From positions 62,001 through 126,000 of the forward strand of contig CAYWJB010000005.1 in the NCBI GenBank assembly GCA_964458495.1: a stretch of 64,000 nucleotides of DNA. The letters are read 5' to 3'. This DNA comes from JANWVO01 sp964458495. GTDB taxonomy: Bacteria; Acidobacteriota; Terriglobia; Bryobacterales; Bryobacteraceae. Below are positions 6,682 to 16,317 of this stretch, piece by piece. Position 1 is the stretch's first letter, and every line of letters starts with the position of its first letter. The position numbers were made by a program, and so were the translations under genes. A model generated the notes under the pieces. The model was not told where the DNA came from and did no database searches. It saw only the letters and a list, made by a program, of their open reading frames with translations.

Positions 6682-8033
6682 TGGCAGAACCTCGCATCCT
6701 CATTGTCGACGACGACATCGTGGTCCGCGATTCGCTGGGCAAATGGTTCGAGAGCGAAGGCTTCGAGGTGTCCATCGCCCCCGGCGCCGCGGCGGCTCTG
6801 GAGATGCTTTCTCGCCAGCGGTTCGATCTGGCGCTGGTCGACATCAAAATGCCCGGAGTGGACGGGATCGAACTGCAGGCGAAGCTGCGCGAGATCGACG
6901 CCTCGATGCCGGTGATCATCATGACGGGCTTCGCCAGCGTGGAGACCGCCGTGCGCGCGCTGAAGAACGGCGCCTACGACTACATCACGAAGCCTTTCGA
7001 CCCGGACGAGCTGGTGCACCTGGTCAACAAGGCGATCTCGCACAAGCGGGCAGAGCGCGAAGTGTCGCGGCTGAAAGAGAACCTGGACGAGATCTTCCCG
7101 GAAACCCGGCTCATCGGCCAGAGCCCGGCGATGAAGCGTGTGATCGAGCTGGTGGAAACCGTGGCGCCCACCGACGCCACGGTGCTGATCACCGGCGAGA
7201 GCGGAACGGGAAAGGAAGTGGTGGCGCGCGCCATTCACGCGCTCAGCCCGCGCCGCTACAACCCGATGGTGGTGATCCACTGCGGCGCGCTCACCGAATC
7301 GCTGCTGGAAAGCGAGCTGTTCGGCCACGAGCGCGGCGCCTTCACCGGCGCGCAGGCGCGCAAGAAGGGCAAGTTCGAGGTGGCCGACGGCGGCACCGTG
7401 TTCCTGGACGAGATCAGCGACATCAGCCTGCGCGTGCAGACCGACCTGCTGCGCGTGCTGCAGGAGAAGGAGATCGTGCGCGTCGGCGACACGATGCCGG
7501 TGAAGGTGGACTTCCGCGCCATCGCCGCCACCAACAAGAGCCTGGAGAGGCTGGTGGAGGAGCGGCTGTTCCGGCCCGACCTCTACTACCGCCTCAACGT
7601 CTTCGCCATCAACATCCCGCCGCTGCGCGAGCGGAAGGAGGACATCCCGCTGCTGGCGGCGCACTTCCTGGAGAAGTTCGCGCGGCAGATGAACCGTCCG
7701 CCGCAGCGGCTGGCGCCGGAGACCCTCGACCTGTTAATGCGCTACGACTGGCCGGGCAATGTGCGCGAGCTGGAGAACGCGATCGAGCGCGCCCTGCTGA
7801 TGCGCCGGGAAGGGGATCTGAAGCCGGAGGACTTCCCCTTCCAGCTGCATCCCGCCGGCCCGGCGGTCGCTACCGGGCAGCGCCTGGAGGATATCGAGAA
7901 GGCGCACATCGAGCGCGTGCTGGCAGAGACGCGCTGGAACCTGTCCAAGGCGGCGCGCATTCTCGACATCGACCGCACGACGCTGTATAACAAGATCCGC
8001 AAGTACGGCCTGCGCGAACCCGCCGGCCGCTGA
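6681..8033 (+). CDS. NtrC-family sigma-54-dependent response regulator
   Basis: The 450-residue protein has a receiver domain (about 1-120: acidic pocket D10-D12, phospho-acceptor Asp54 in ALVDIKMPG, Lys104). An AAA+ domain follows, with Walker A GESGTGKE (172-179), the sigma-54-contacting GAFTGA loop (219-224) and Walker B FLDEI (241-245). A C-terminal Fis-type helix-turn-helix (about 405-445) completes it. All key residues are present, so it should be an active enhancer-binding activator. It is coupled to the heme-motif kinase, and a sigma-54 element plus palindrome precede the operon. Autoregulation of the operon is the simplest reading. Confidence 0.95.
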   Translation: MAEPRILIVDDDIVVRDSLGKWFESEGFEVSIAPGAAAALEMLSRQRFDLALVDIKMPGVDGIELQAKLREIDASMPVIIMTGFASVETAVRALKNGAYDYITKPFDPDELVHLVNKAISHKRAEREVSRLKENLDEIFPETRLIGQSPAMKRVIELVETVAPTDATVLITGESGTGKEVVARAIHALSPRRYNPMVVIHCGALTESLLESELFGHERGAFTGAQARKKGKFEVADGGTVFLDEISDISLRVQTDLLRVLQEKEIVRVGDTMPVKVDFRAIAATNKSLERLVEERLFRPDLYYRLNVFAINIPPLRERKEDIPLLAAHFLEKFARQMNRPPQRLAPETLDLLMRYDWPGNVRELENAIERALLMRREGDLKPEDFPFQLHPAGPAVATGQRLEDIEKAHIERVLAETRWNLSKAARILDIDRTTLYNKIRKYGLREPAGR

Positions 8034-8041
8034 GGCTCGCC

Positions 8042-8599
8042 GTGGTCGACGCGTTGATCTTCGTGCGGCTCGGGCTGGCCAACTCGGACGGGATTCCCCC
8101 GCTCGAGCTGATGGACCGGCTGGCGGCGGAGGCGGCGCGTCTGCTGGGCGCCTCCTGCCACATCGAGCCTGTCCCGCTCGACATCACCTTCAGCTACGAC
8201 GAGCTGCGGCGGCAGGCCTGGTCCACCCCTGTGCTGGCGCGGCTCGCCGCCATCCACCACCCGCCGGGCGCGGCGGTGGTTGGTGTGACGGGGCTGGACC
8301 TGTTCGTTCCCGTCTTCACCTTCGTCTTCGGCGAGGCGCAGGTGGCCGGGCCGGCGGCGATCGTCAGCACGCACCGGCTCCGCGATGAATTCTACGGCCT
8401 GCCGCCGAACGCGCCGGTGCTGCTGGAGCGCCTGACGAAGGAACTGCTGCACGAACTTGGACACACGCAAGGGCTGCGCCACTGTGACGACTGGCGCTGC
8501 GTCATGAGCAGCGCCCACACGGTGGAGCGGATTGACGTGCGCCAGGCCGCCTTCTGCCACTCCTGCGCCCGTTTCCTTCAGGGCCGGGCGCGCTCCTGA
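8042..8599 (+). CDS. Archaemetzincin-family zinc metalloprotease
   Basis: The 185-residue protein carries the full archaemetzincin signature: HELGHTQGLRHC (His137, Glu138, His141, His147), followed by C148, C153 and the FCHSC pair (C172, C175). These bind a catalytic and a structural zinc. Family members are small, soluble, probably cytoplasmic peptidases whose natural substrates are largely unknown. The proposed start is the GTG 8 nt after the response regulator stop, so it may be the last cistron of the sigma-54 operon. A hairpin follows immediately. Confidence 0.88.
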   Translation: MVDALIFVRLGLANSDGIPPLELMDRLAAEAARLLGASCHIEPVPLDITFSYDELRRQAWSTPVLARLAAIHHPPGAAVVGVTGLDLFVPVFTFVFGEAQVAGPAAIVSTHRLRDEFYGLPPNAPVLLERLTKELLHELGHTQGLRHCDDWRCVMSSAHTVERIDVRQAAFCHSCARFLQGRARS

Positions 8600-8602
8600 C
8601 GG

Positions 8603-8622
8603 GGCGTCCGTTTTCGGACGCC
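8603..8622 (+). terminator. Hairpin after the archaemetzincin gene
   Basis: GGCGTCCG-TTTT-CGGACGCC is a perfect 8-bp stem with a 4-nt loop, directly after the stop codon and before the next gene. No strong T-run follows (CTGTGG), so it may be a processing or stabilising hairpin instead. Confidence 0.5.
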
Positions 8623-8639
8623 TGTGGTTGAATAGGAGC

Positions 8640-10241
8640 ATGGCAGAAACGGCAATCCTCATTGCGAACGGCGACCTGCGCCTCTCGGCCAACCAGGTCT
8701 GCTGGCCCGCCCAGCAAGCAGCCGAGCAGAAGGTCATGGAGGCTGTGCGCAGCCTCGGATATTCCATTGAACGCGGCCATCCTTATGACGAGGCGAAGCA
8801 GCACGGCTTCATCGACAGCCAGAAGTACGGCATGGAGGTCTTCCGCCGCATCCCGCCCACGGCGCCGCTGATCGTGGTCGAAGCGGTGTGGCAATACTCG
8901 CACCACGTCCTGCACGGCCTTTACACGCATCAGGGCCCCATTCTGACCGTGGCCAACTGGAGCGGGCAGTGGCCCGGTCTGGTGGGGATGCTGAACCTGA
9001 ACGGATCGATGACCAAGGCCGGCATCCCGTATTCCACGCTCTGGAGCGAGAACTTCGACGACGAATTTTTCCTTGGCGGGCTGAAGCGCTGGCTGGAAGG
9101 CGAGAAGCTGGTTCACGACACGCGGCACGTGCGCCCGCTCGGCTCGGTGCGCCTGCCCGGCGACTGCGAAGAGATGGGCGCGCGCATGGCCCGCGAGCTA
9201 TACCGCAACAAGGCCATCATGGGCGTCTTCGACGAGGGCTGCATGGGCATGTACAACGCCATCATCCCCGACGAGCTGTTGCACCGCACGGGGGTGTTCA
9301 AGGAGCGTCTCTCGCAGTCCGCGCTGTACGCCGAGATGCTCACCGTCAGCGACGAGGAGGCCCTGGAGGTCCGGCGCTGGCTCGATGCCAGGGGGATGAA
9401 GTTCGTCACCGGACCGGCCCCGGAGACCGACCTCACCGACGATCAGATTCTTCAGCAGTGCAAGATGTACATCGCCGCCCTCCGGATCGCCGACGACTTC
9501 GGCTGCGACACAATCGGCATCCAGTACCAGCAGGGGCTGAAGGACCTCGCGCCGGCCTCGGATCTGGCGGAAGGGCTGCTGAACAACGTGGACCGGCCGC
9601 CGGTGCGCGCCCGCGGCAACGGGCGGATTTTGTACGAAGGCAAGGCCCTGCCCCACTTCAACGAGGTGGACGAGTGCGCCGGGCTCGACGCGCTGGTGAC
9701 CAACCGCATCTGGACGGCGCTCGGCTACGATCCCGAGACGACGCTGCACGATGTGCGCTACGGCGAGCCGTGGCAGGACGAATATGTGTGGGTGTTCCTG
9801 ATCTCCGGCGCGGCGCCGCCGCAACACTTCATCGGCGGCTATGCAGGAGCGTCGAGCGAGCGGCAACCGCCGATGTATTTCCGCCTGGGCGGAGGGACGC
9901 TGAAGGGCATTTCCAAGCCCGGCGAAATCGTCTGGAGCCGCATTTTTGTCGATGCGGGCGTTTTGCGCGCCGATCTGGGGCGTGCGAAGGTCGTGGAGCT
10001 GCCGCGGGAGGAGACCGAGCGCCGGTGGCGGATCACCACGCCGCAATGGCCCATCATGCACGCCGTGCTTTACGGGGTGACGCGCGACCAGATGATGGCG
10101 CGCCACAAGGCCAATCACATCCAGGTGGCCTACGCCCCGGACGCACCCGCCGCCAACCGCGCCCTGGCGGTGAAGGCTGCCATGCTGCGTGAAATGGGGA
10201 TCGATGTCTCGATCTGCGGCACGAAACACGGGCTGGACTGA
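8640..10241 (+). CDS. L-fucose/L-arabinose isomerase-like protein
   Basis: The 533-residue cytoplasmic protein resembles the FucI/AraA ketose-aldose isomerase family. It has an N-terminal Rossmann-like half (IANGDLRLSANQVCWPAQQAAEQ) and a central block with VFDEGCMGMYNAIIPDELL and EWQYS-like aromatic/acidic motifs. The ATG at 8640 has an AGGAG site seven bases upstream and is preferred over an in-frame upstream extension that would run into the preceding gene. The substrate cannot be assigned; many acidobacterial members act in sugar catabolism. It is followed by a strong hairpin, so it is probably monocistronic. Confidence 0.75.
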   Translation: MAETAILIANGDLRLSANQVCWPAQQAAEQKVMEAVRSLGYSIERGHPYDEAKQHGFIDSQKYGMEVFRRIPPTAPLIVVEAVWQYSHHVLHGLYTHQGPILTVANWSGQWPGLVGMLNLNGSMTKAGIPYSTLWSENFDDEFFLGGLKRWLEGEKLVHDTRHVRPLGSVRLPGDCEEMGARMARELYRNKAIMGVFDEGCMGMYNAIIPDELLHRTGVFKERLSQSALYAEMLTVSDEEALEVRRWLDARGMKFVTGPAPETDLTDDQILQQCKMYIAALRIADDFGCDTIGIQYQQGLKDLAPASDLAEGLLNNVDRPPVRARGNGRILYEGKALPHFNEVDECAGLDALVTNRIWTALGYDPETTLHDVRYGEPWQDEYVWVFLISGAAPPQHFIGGYAGASSERQPPMYFRLGGGTLKGISKPGEIVWSRIFVDAGVLRADLGRAKVVELPREETERRWRITTPQWPIMHAVLYGVTRDQMMARHKANHIQVAYAPDAPAANRALAVKAAMLREMGIDVSICGTKHGLD

Positions 10242-10249
10242 AGCGGGAC

Positions 10250-10270
10250 GGGCGGCGGCATCCGCCGCCC
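10250..10270 (+). terminator. Strong GC hairpin terminator-like
   Basis: GGGCGGCGG-CAT-CCGCCGCCC is a perfect 9-bp stem with a 3-nt loop, starting 9 nt after the isomerase-like gene. There is no T-run. Confidence 0.5.
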
Positions 10271-10379
10271 GCACCTGGGTTCCGGGCAGAAATGGCCCGA
10301 GCCTGGACGCTCTGACAGCAAGAATTGTCCGGGTTCGAACCCAGGGATTGCCATAAAATGGGCGGGTGGAGGGGCAGGC

Positions 10380-11135
10380 ATGATCGAGACGGGGCTTCAT
10401 GGCAAAGTAGTCGTTGTCACCGGGGCAGCCGCGGGCATTGGCCATGCCACGGCAATGCGGTTTGCGCTCGAAGGCTGCCATGTGGCCGCATGGGACATCG
10501 CCCGTTGCGAGCATTGTCCGTCCGACTGGCTGGGAATCCAGGTGGATGTGCGCGACCCGGCGGCCGTCGACGCCGCCGCCAAAGCCGTGGCGCACAAGTT
10601 CGGGCGCATCGACATCCTGGTCAACAACGCCGGCATCCTGCGGGACGGACAACTGGTGAAGTGCCGCGACGGCGCAGCCGTGGGGAGGATGTCAGACGAG
10701 GATTTTTCCAGCGTTCTGGACGTCAATCTGAAGGGCGTCTTCCACTGCACGCGCGCCGTGGTTCCATTCATGATCCGGCAGGGCGGCGGCGTGGTGCTGA
10801 ACGCCTCCTCTGTCGTCGCTATGTACGGCAACTTCGGGCAGACGAATTACATTGCGTCCAAGGCGGGAGTCATCGGCATGACAAAGGTCTGGGCGCGCGA
10901 GCTGGGACGGTACGGGATCCGCGTGAACGCGGTGGCCCCAGGGTTGGTGGAGACCGACATTCTCCGGAACATGCCCGAGAAGGTCCTGGAGGAGATGAAG
11001 CGCCACACGCCGCTCGGGCGGCTCGGAAAGCCGCAAGAAATCGCCGAGGCCTACGTCTGGCTGGCCTCCTCCGCAGCGTCGTTCATTACCGGCGCCGTGG
11101 TGTCCGTCGACGGCGGGATTGTCACCGGCACCTGA
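10380..11135 (+). CDS. Short-chain dehydrogenase/reductase, FabG-like
   Basis: NAD(P)-dependent oxidoreductase of 251 residues with the classical SDR fold: TGAAAGIG cofactor loop (about 15-22), NNAGIL (about 81-86), catalytic Ser in NASS, and YIASK (Tyr/Lys). The C-terminal ITGAVVSVDGG is typical of FabG/acetoacetyl-CoA reductase types. A SPASTE-like insertion (KCRDGAAVG) is present after the NNAG motif. A thiolase gene starts 10 nt after its stop, so it probably reduces 3-oxoacyl-CoA made or cleaved by that enzyme. A CATAAAAT sequence lies 20-25 nt upstream. Confidence 0.88.
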   Translation: MIETGLHGKVVVVTGAAAGIGHATAMRFALEGCHVAAWDIARCEHCPSDWLGIQVDVRDPAAVDAAAKAVAHKFGRIDILVNNAGILRDGQLVKCRDGAAVGRMSDEDFSSVLDVNLKGVFHCTRAVVPFMIRQGGGVVLNASSVVAMYGNFGQTNYIASKAGVIGMTKVWARELGRYGIRVNAVAPGLVETDILRNMPEKVLEEMKRHTPLGRLGKPQEIAEAYVWLASSAASFITGAVVSVDGGIVTGT

Positions 11136-11145
11136 GGAAATGCGC

Positions 11146-12351
11146 ATGAAAAGGATCTATATTGCTGCATATCATCAGTCGAAATTCGGCAAATTGATGG
11201 GCATGACCGTGCCGGAGATCCTGCGTGCGGCCGTGGAAGGCGTGTGCGCGGAAACCGGCGCCCCGCCTTCGGATCTCGACGTCGCCTCGGTGGGCGCCGC
11301 CTGCAATCAGAGCCTGAACCAGCAAGGGTTGCTCGCCGGGCTGCTGGCCTGCGTGCCGGGGCTGGAAGGCAAGATGATCGAGGGCGTGGAGAACGCCTGC
11401 GCCTCCGGCGGGCAGGCGGTGCTCAGCGTCGCCCAGAAGCTCCAGCTCGGCTTCGGAGAGACGGGCGTTGCGGTGGGCTACGAGAAGATGCGCGGCGCGG
11501 ACGGGAAGGTGGACGGAAAGCGCATCGGCGAGGTGCTGGGATATTACGCGCATCCGGACGAAAGGCCCGGAAAGACATTTGTATTTCCGCACATTTTTGC
11601 GGAAATCATGCATCAGTATATGGCGGAATACGGAATTCCGGAGGAGCATCTGGCGCAGATCGCCGTCGAGGAGTACGCCTGCGCAAGGCACAATCCGTAC
11701 GCGCAGATGCAAGGCGCGGAGCTGACCCTGGAGCAGGCGATGCGGATCGAGGGGGTGAACCGCCACGTGGTGGAGGGCCTGCCGTTGAAGACCTACGACT
11801 GCTCGCAGATCACCGACGGCTACGCGGCCCTGATCCTGGCCACCGAGGAAGGGCTGCAGCGGCTTGGCGTCCGGCGGCAGGACGCCGTGGAGCTGGCCGG
11901 CTACGGGCAGGCCACTGATCCTCTGGCCCGCGGCGGCCGGGATGTGTTGCGGCCCGCGGGCGCGCGAAAGGCCATGCAGCAGGCGTACTCGATGGCCGGC
12001 GCGGGGCCCGCCGATGTCAATGTCGCCGAGATCCACGATTGCTTCACCGTGATGGCCGCCCTGGGCACGGAGGTGATTGGCATGGCCGAAGCCGGACGCG
12101 GCGCGCAGTTCTGGGTGGACGGCCATGCGCGTGTCGGCGGGCGCTGCGCCATCAACTCCTCGGGCGGGCTCATCGCCAAGGGCCACCCGGTCGGGGCGAC
12201 CGGAGTGGCCATGATCGGCTGGTGCTTCTGGCAGCTCACCGGCCGCGCGCCCGCGCCGCTTCAGGTGCGGGAGCCCCGGCTGGCAGCCACGTTCAACATT
12301 GGCGGGCCGGTCTGCGCCAGCGTCTGCACGGTATTGCGGCGCGCCGACTGA
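11146..12351 (+). CDS. Thiolase-family acyl-CoA acetyltransferase (SCP-x type)
   Basis: The 401-residue protein has the thiolase fold: nucleophilic Cys85 in ENACASGG, NVAEIHDCF, and the C-terminal NSSGGLIAKGHPVGATG containing the catalytic His. The sequence matches the SCP2/SCP-x-like thiolase branch rather than classical FadA/AtoB. The second Cys motif reads GPVCASVC. Of three clustered start codons, ATG 11146 is chosen because GAGG (11134-11137) gives normal spacing. The nearby SDR suggests reversible C-C bond formation or cleavage of 3-ketoacyl-CoAs. The direction is unknown. Confidence 0.87.
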   Translation: MKRIYIAAYHQSKFGKLMGMTVPEILRAAVEGVCAETGAPPSDLDVASVGAACNQSLNQQGLLAGLLACVPGLEGKMIEGVENACASGGQAVLSVAQKLQLGFGETGVAVGYEKMRGADGKVDGKRIGEVLGYYAHPDERPGKTFVFPHIFAEIMHQYMAEYGIPEEHLAQIAVEEYACARHNPYAQMQGAELTLEQAMRIEGVNRHVVEGLPLKTYDCSQITDGYAALILATEEGLQRLGVRRQDAVELAGYGQATDPLARGGRDVLRPAGARKAMQQAYSMAGAGPADVNVAEIHDCFTVMAALGTEVIGMAEAGRGAQFWVDGHARVGGRCAINSSGGLIAKGHPVGATGVAMIGWCFWQLTGRAPAPLQVREPRLAATFNIGGPVCASVCTVLRRAD

Positions 12352-12371
12352 GCCGGTGCGCCGCGGCGCGC

Positions 12372-12377
12372 TAGACT
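12372..12377 (+). promoter_or_regulatory. -10 hexamer TAGACT, 7 nt before the start
   Basis: TAGACT lies 7 nt before ATG 12385 with no Shine-Dalgarno between. This implies a leaderless or near-leaderless mRNA. Confidence 0.4.
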
Positions 12378-12384
12378 CACTTTC

Positions 12385-13266
12385 ATGAAGGTCTTTGTCA
12401 CTGGAGCCACAGGCTACATCGGTTCCGCGGTTTGCGAAGCATTGCGCGCCGCCGGGCATCAGGCTCTCGGGCTGGCCCGCACGGGGGAGAAGGCCTCCCA
12501 GCTGGAGGCGCGAGGCGATGCGGCTCTGGCCGGTTCGCTCGAGGACCCCGAGGCGCTCCGGCGCGGGTGCGGCGAATCCGACGCGGTGATTCACACGGCG
12601 ATGTCGTTCACCCCCAATGGCGGCCAGGTGGACCGCGCCGCCGTGGACACGATGCTTGCGGCGCTCGAGGGATCGGGCAAGCCGTTCCTTTACACGAGCG
12701 GCGTCTGGGTCTACGGCGACACCGGCGACCGCATGCTCGGCGAGGTGGCTGCGCTGAACCCGCCTCCGCTGGTCGCGTGGCGGCCGGCGGTGGAGGAGCT
12801 GGTGCTCGAAGCGAATGAGCGGGGCGTCCGGTCCATGGTCTTCCGCCCGGGCATGGTCTTCGGCCGCAAAGGTGGATTCCTGGCCGGGTTTTTCCACGAT
12901 GCCCGCACGCACGGCGCAGTCCGCGTGATTGGCGACGGCAAGAACTACTGGTCCTGCGTGCACGCCGACGACCTGGCAGACCTCTATCTCCGCGCCGTGC
13001 TGCGCCCGGCGGGGGGGCAGCTATTCGTGGCTTGCGGCGGCATGCCGCAGCAGGTGAACCGGATTGCCGAAGCCGTGGCGGAAGCCTGCGGCGCGCCCGG
13101 CAAAGTGGAACATGTGCCGCTGGAGGCCGGCCGGGCGCAAATGGGGCCGATGGCGGACTGTCTCGCTATGAGCTGTAAAGCCGGATCCACCAAGCCGGCA
13201 AGGTTCTTCGGCTGGACGGTGCGGCATCCCTCGGTTTTCGACGAGATCGCTTCCGGGTCGTATTGA
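12385..13266 (+). CDS. NAD-dependent epimerase/dehydratase family protein (extended/atypical SDR)
   Basis: The 293-residue protein has an N-terminal Rossmann motif TGATGYIG (about 7-14). HTAMSF and YTSGVWVYG follow (about 72 and 97). The usual YxxxK pair is not obvious, which points to an atypical SDR. The C-terminal half has a substrate-domain-like MVFRPGMVFGRKGGFLAGFF. The substrate is unknown; relatives act on nucleotide sugars or small carbonyl compounds. A cluster of hairpins follows the stop. Confidence 0.8.
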   Translation: MKVFVTGATGYIGSAVCEALRAAGHQALGLARTGEKASQLEARGDAALAGSLEDPEALRRGCGESDAVIHTAMSFTPNGGQVDRAAVDTMLAALEGSGKPFLYTSGVWVYGDTGDRMLGEVAALNPPPLVAWRPAVEELVLEANERGVRSMVFRPGMVFGRKGGFLAGFFHDARTHGAVRVIGDGKNYWSCVHADDLADLYLRAVLRPAGGQLFVACGGMPQQVNRIAEAVAEACGAPGKVEHVPLEAGRAQMGPMADCLAMSCKAGSTKPARFFGWTVRHPSVFDEIASGSY

Positions 13267-13294
13267 CAGGGATCCGCCGCCCGCAGCCGGATCG

Positions 13295-13356
13295 CCCGTC
13301 CGGAGCGAATGCTACCGGCCCAGCCGGACGGGCCTGGACGGGCGTGAGTCCAGGCC
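13295..13356. repeat. Two adjoining 9-bp inverted repeats
   Basis: CCCGTCCGG (13295-13303) pairs with CCGGACGGG (13324-13332), loop 20 nt. GGCCTGGAC (13331-13339) pairs with GTCCAGGCC (13348-13356), loop 8 nt. The arms share two bases, so the stems stack or compete. The arrangement resembles paired REP-type hairpins, or a leader of the following gene. Confidence 0.55.
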
Positions 13357-13372
13357 AATCCCGAGATACTCC

Positions 13373-13405
13373 CTCACTGTGCACGAGATTCTGTGAGATT
13401 TTTTT
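13373..13405 (+). terminator. Possible intrinsic terminator (CTCAC/GTGAG then T-run)
   Basis: CTCAC (13373-13377) can pair with GTGAG (13393-13397), followed by A and a run of seven T. The stem is short with a long loop, so termination is plausible but not secure. Confidence 0.35.
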
Positions 13406-13516
13406 CTCGCGCCGCCCACTAATTGGACGCACCTGCATGAGCCAACCGGATCTTCGCCCGTCCTTCCGGAGAGGCGAAGCCGGGAAAGCCGCCGTGCGAT
13501 GCAGGGAGGGACCGCG

Positions 13517-14203
13517 ATGACGGGACTATACTGGGACGAGGATGGTGAACTGGAGGGTCTGTTGACCAGACGGTCCCCCGAACACTGCCTGACCGGGCAG
13601 GAGATCGAGGACTTTCTGTTCAACCGGTTGTCGGGGGTCACCCGCGAGGCCGTGGAAGAGCACCTCCTGGTGTGCGAAGAGTGTCTGAAGCGCGTGGAGG
13701 ACGAAGAGCGGTACGTCGACGCCGTTCGTGCCGCGGCGGGACGGATCGAGGCGGAGATGCTGGCCGGAGTCCAGCCGGGCGAGGACGGCAAAGAAAGCCC
13801 CGGACGGCGAGGCGCGCCCCGTTGGGCCCTGGCAGCCGGCTTGGCTGCCGTGCTGGTCGGGGGCTCGCTCACGGTTCGGCTGTTGCAGCCGCGCCTCCCG
13901 GTCGATGTGCCGCTGCGAGTGGAGCGCAGCGCGGAGTCCGGCCCTGAAGCCGTGCCCGCTGGCCGTGACCTGAGGCTGAAGGCAGATCTGCGCGGCTTGC
14001 CGCCGCTGCCTCTGTTCCGTTGGACCATCGCCAACCGGGAAGGGATTGTCGTGAGCGAAGGTTCGGTGGAGCGAGAGGCGGAGTTGGCGGAGATCCACCT
14101 GGAGCGGGGCCTGCCTGAAGGCCTCTACTGGGTGCGCATCCTGGATCCGGAGACTGGCATCCTGTTGCGCGAATACAGTCTGCAATCAAAGGCCAGACGC
14201 TAG
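13517..14203 (+). CDS. Anti-sigma-factor-like membrane protein with HxxxCxxC zinc-finger motif
   Basis: The 228-residue protein has an N-terminal zf-HC2-like segment: an amphipathic LTGQEIEDFLFNRLSG is followed by HLLVCEEC, the H-x3-C-x2-C zinc site of ZAS anti-sigma factors. A single membrane helix (about residues 98-118) and a periplasmic beta-rich domain of about 100 residues follow. ATG 13517 is preferred over ATG 13499 because GGAGGG lies 8 nt upstream. No sigma factor gene is adjacent, which is unusual for this family, so the partner is unknown. Confidence 0.65.
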   Translation: MTGLYWDEDGELEGLLTRRSPEHCLTGQEIEDFLFNRLSGVTREAVEEHLLVCEECLKRVEDEERYVDAVRAAAGRIEAEMLAGVQPGEDGKESPGRRGAPRWALAAGLAAVLVGGSLTVRLLQPRLPVDVPLRVERSAESGPEAVPAGRDLRLKADLRGLPPLPLFRWTIANREGIVVSEGSVEREAELAEIHLERGLPEGLYWVRILDPETGILLREYSLQSKARR

Positions 14204-14397
14204 GCGCATTTTCTTCGCTGCCGGCTGGCCGCAGATCCTGCGGCCCGTCTGCGCCACCGGCTGCCCCATTGGCAGCCTGTCGCGGATTCCGCAACGCACT
14301 TCCCGATTTCGCAGGCCGGTGCCTGTCCTCCGACAGGGCGCGGTGACCGGCGCAGAATCCGGCCGGGACGGTTGACACGGACGTGCCCCGCGCCTGT

Positions 14398-16173
<1,776 letters not shown>

Positions 16174-16317
16174 GTCAATTCCAGTGAAGCACGCCCGGAG
16201 CGGGCAGGTGGCGGGCATGCTATAACAGGAACAAGGAGGTGGGTCTTCTCCAGTAGCCCCCCTGCCAAGGCAGCGATCCACGCTCCGGCTCGCTGGATCG
16301 GACGAGCCGGGTCCCAC

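Noticed and set aside
10326..10352. Complete tRNA gene
   Set aside because: A T-arm-like sequence is present but no D-arm, anticodon arm or complementary 5' acceptor can be found within 100 bp upstream.
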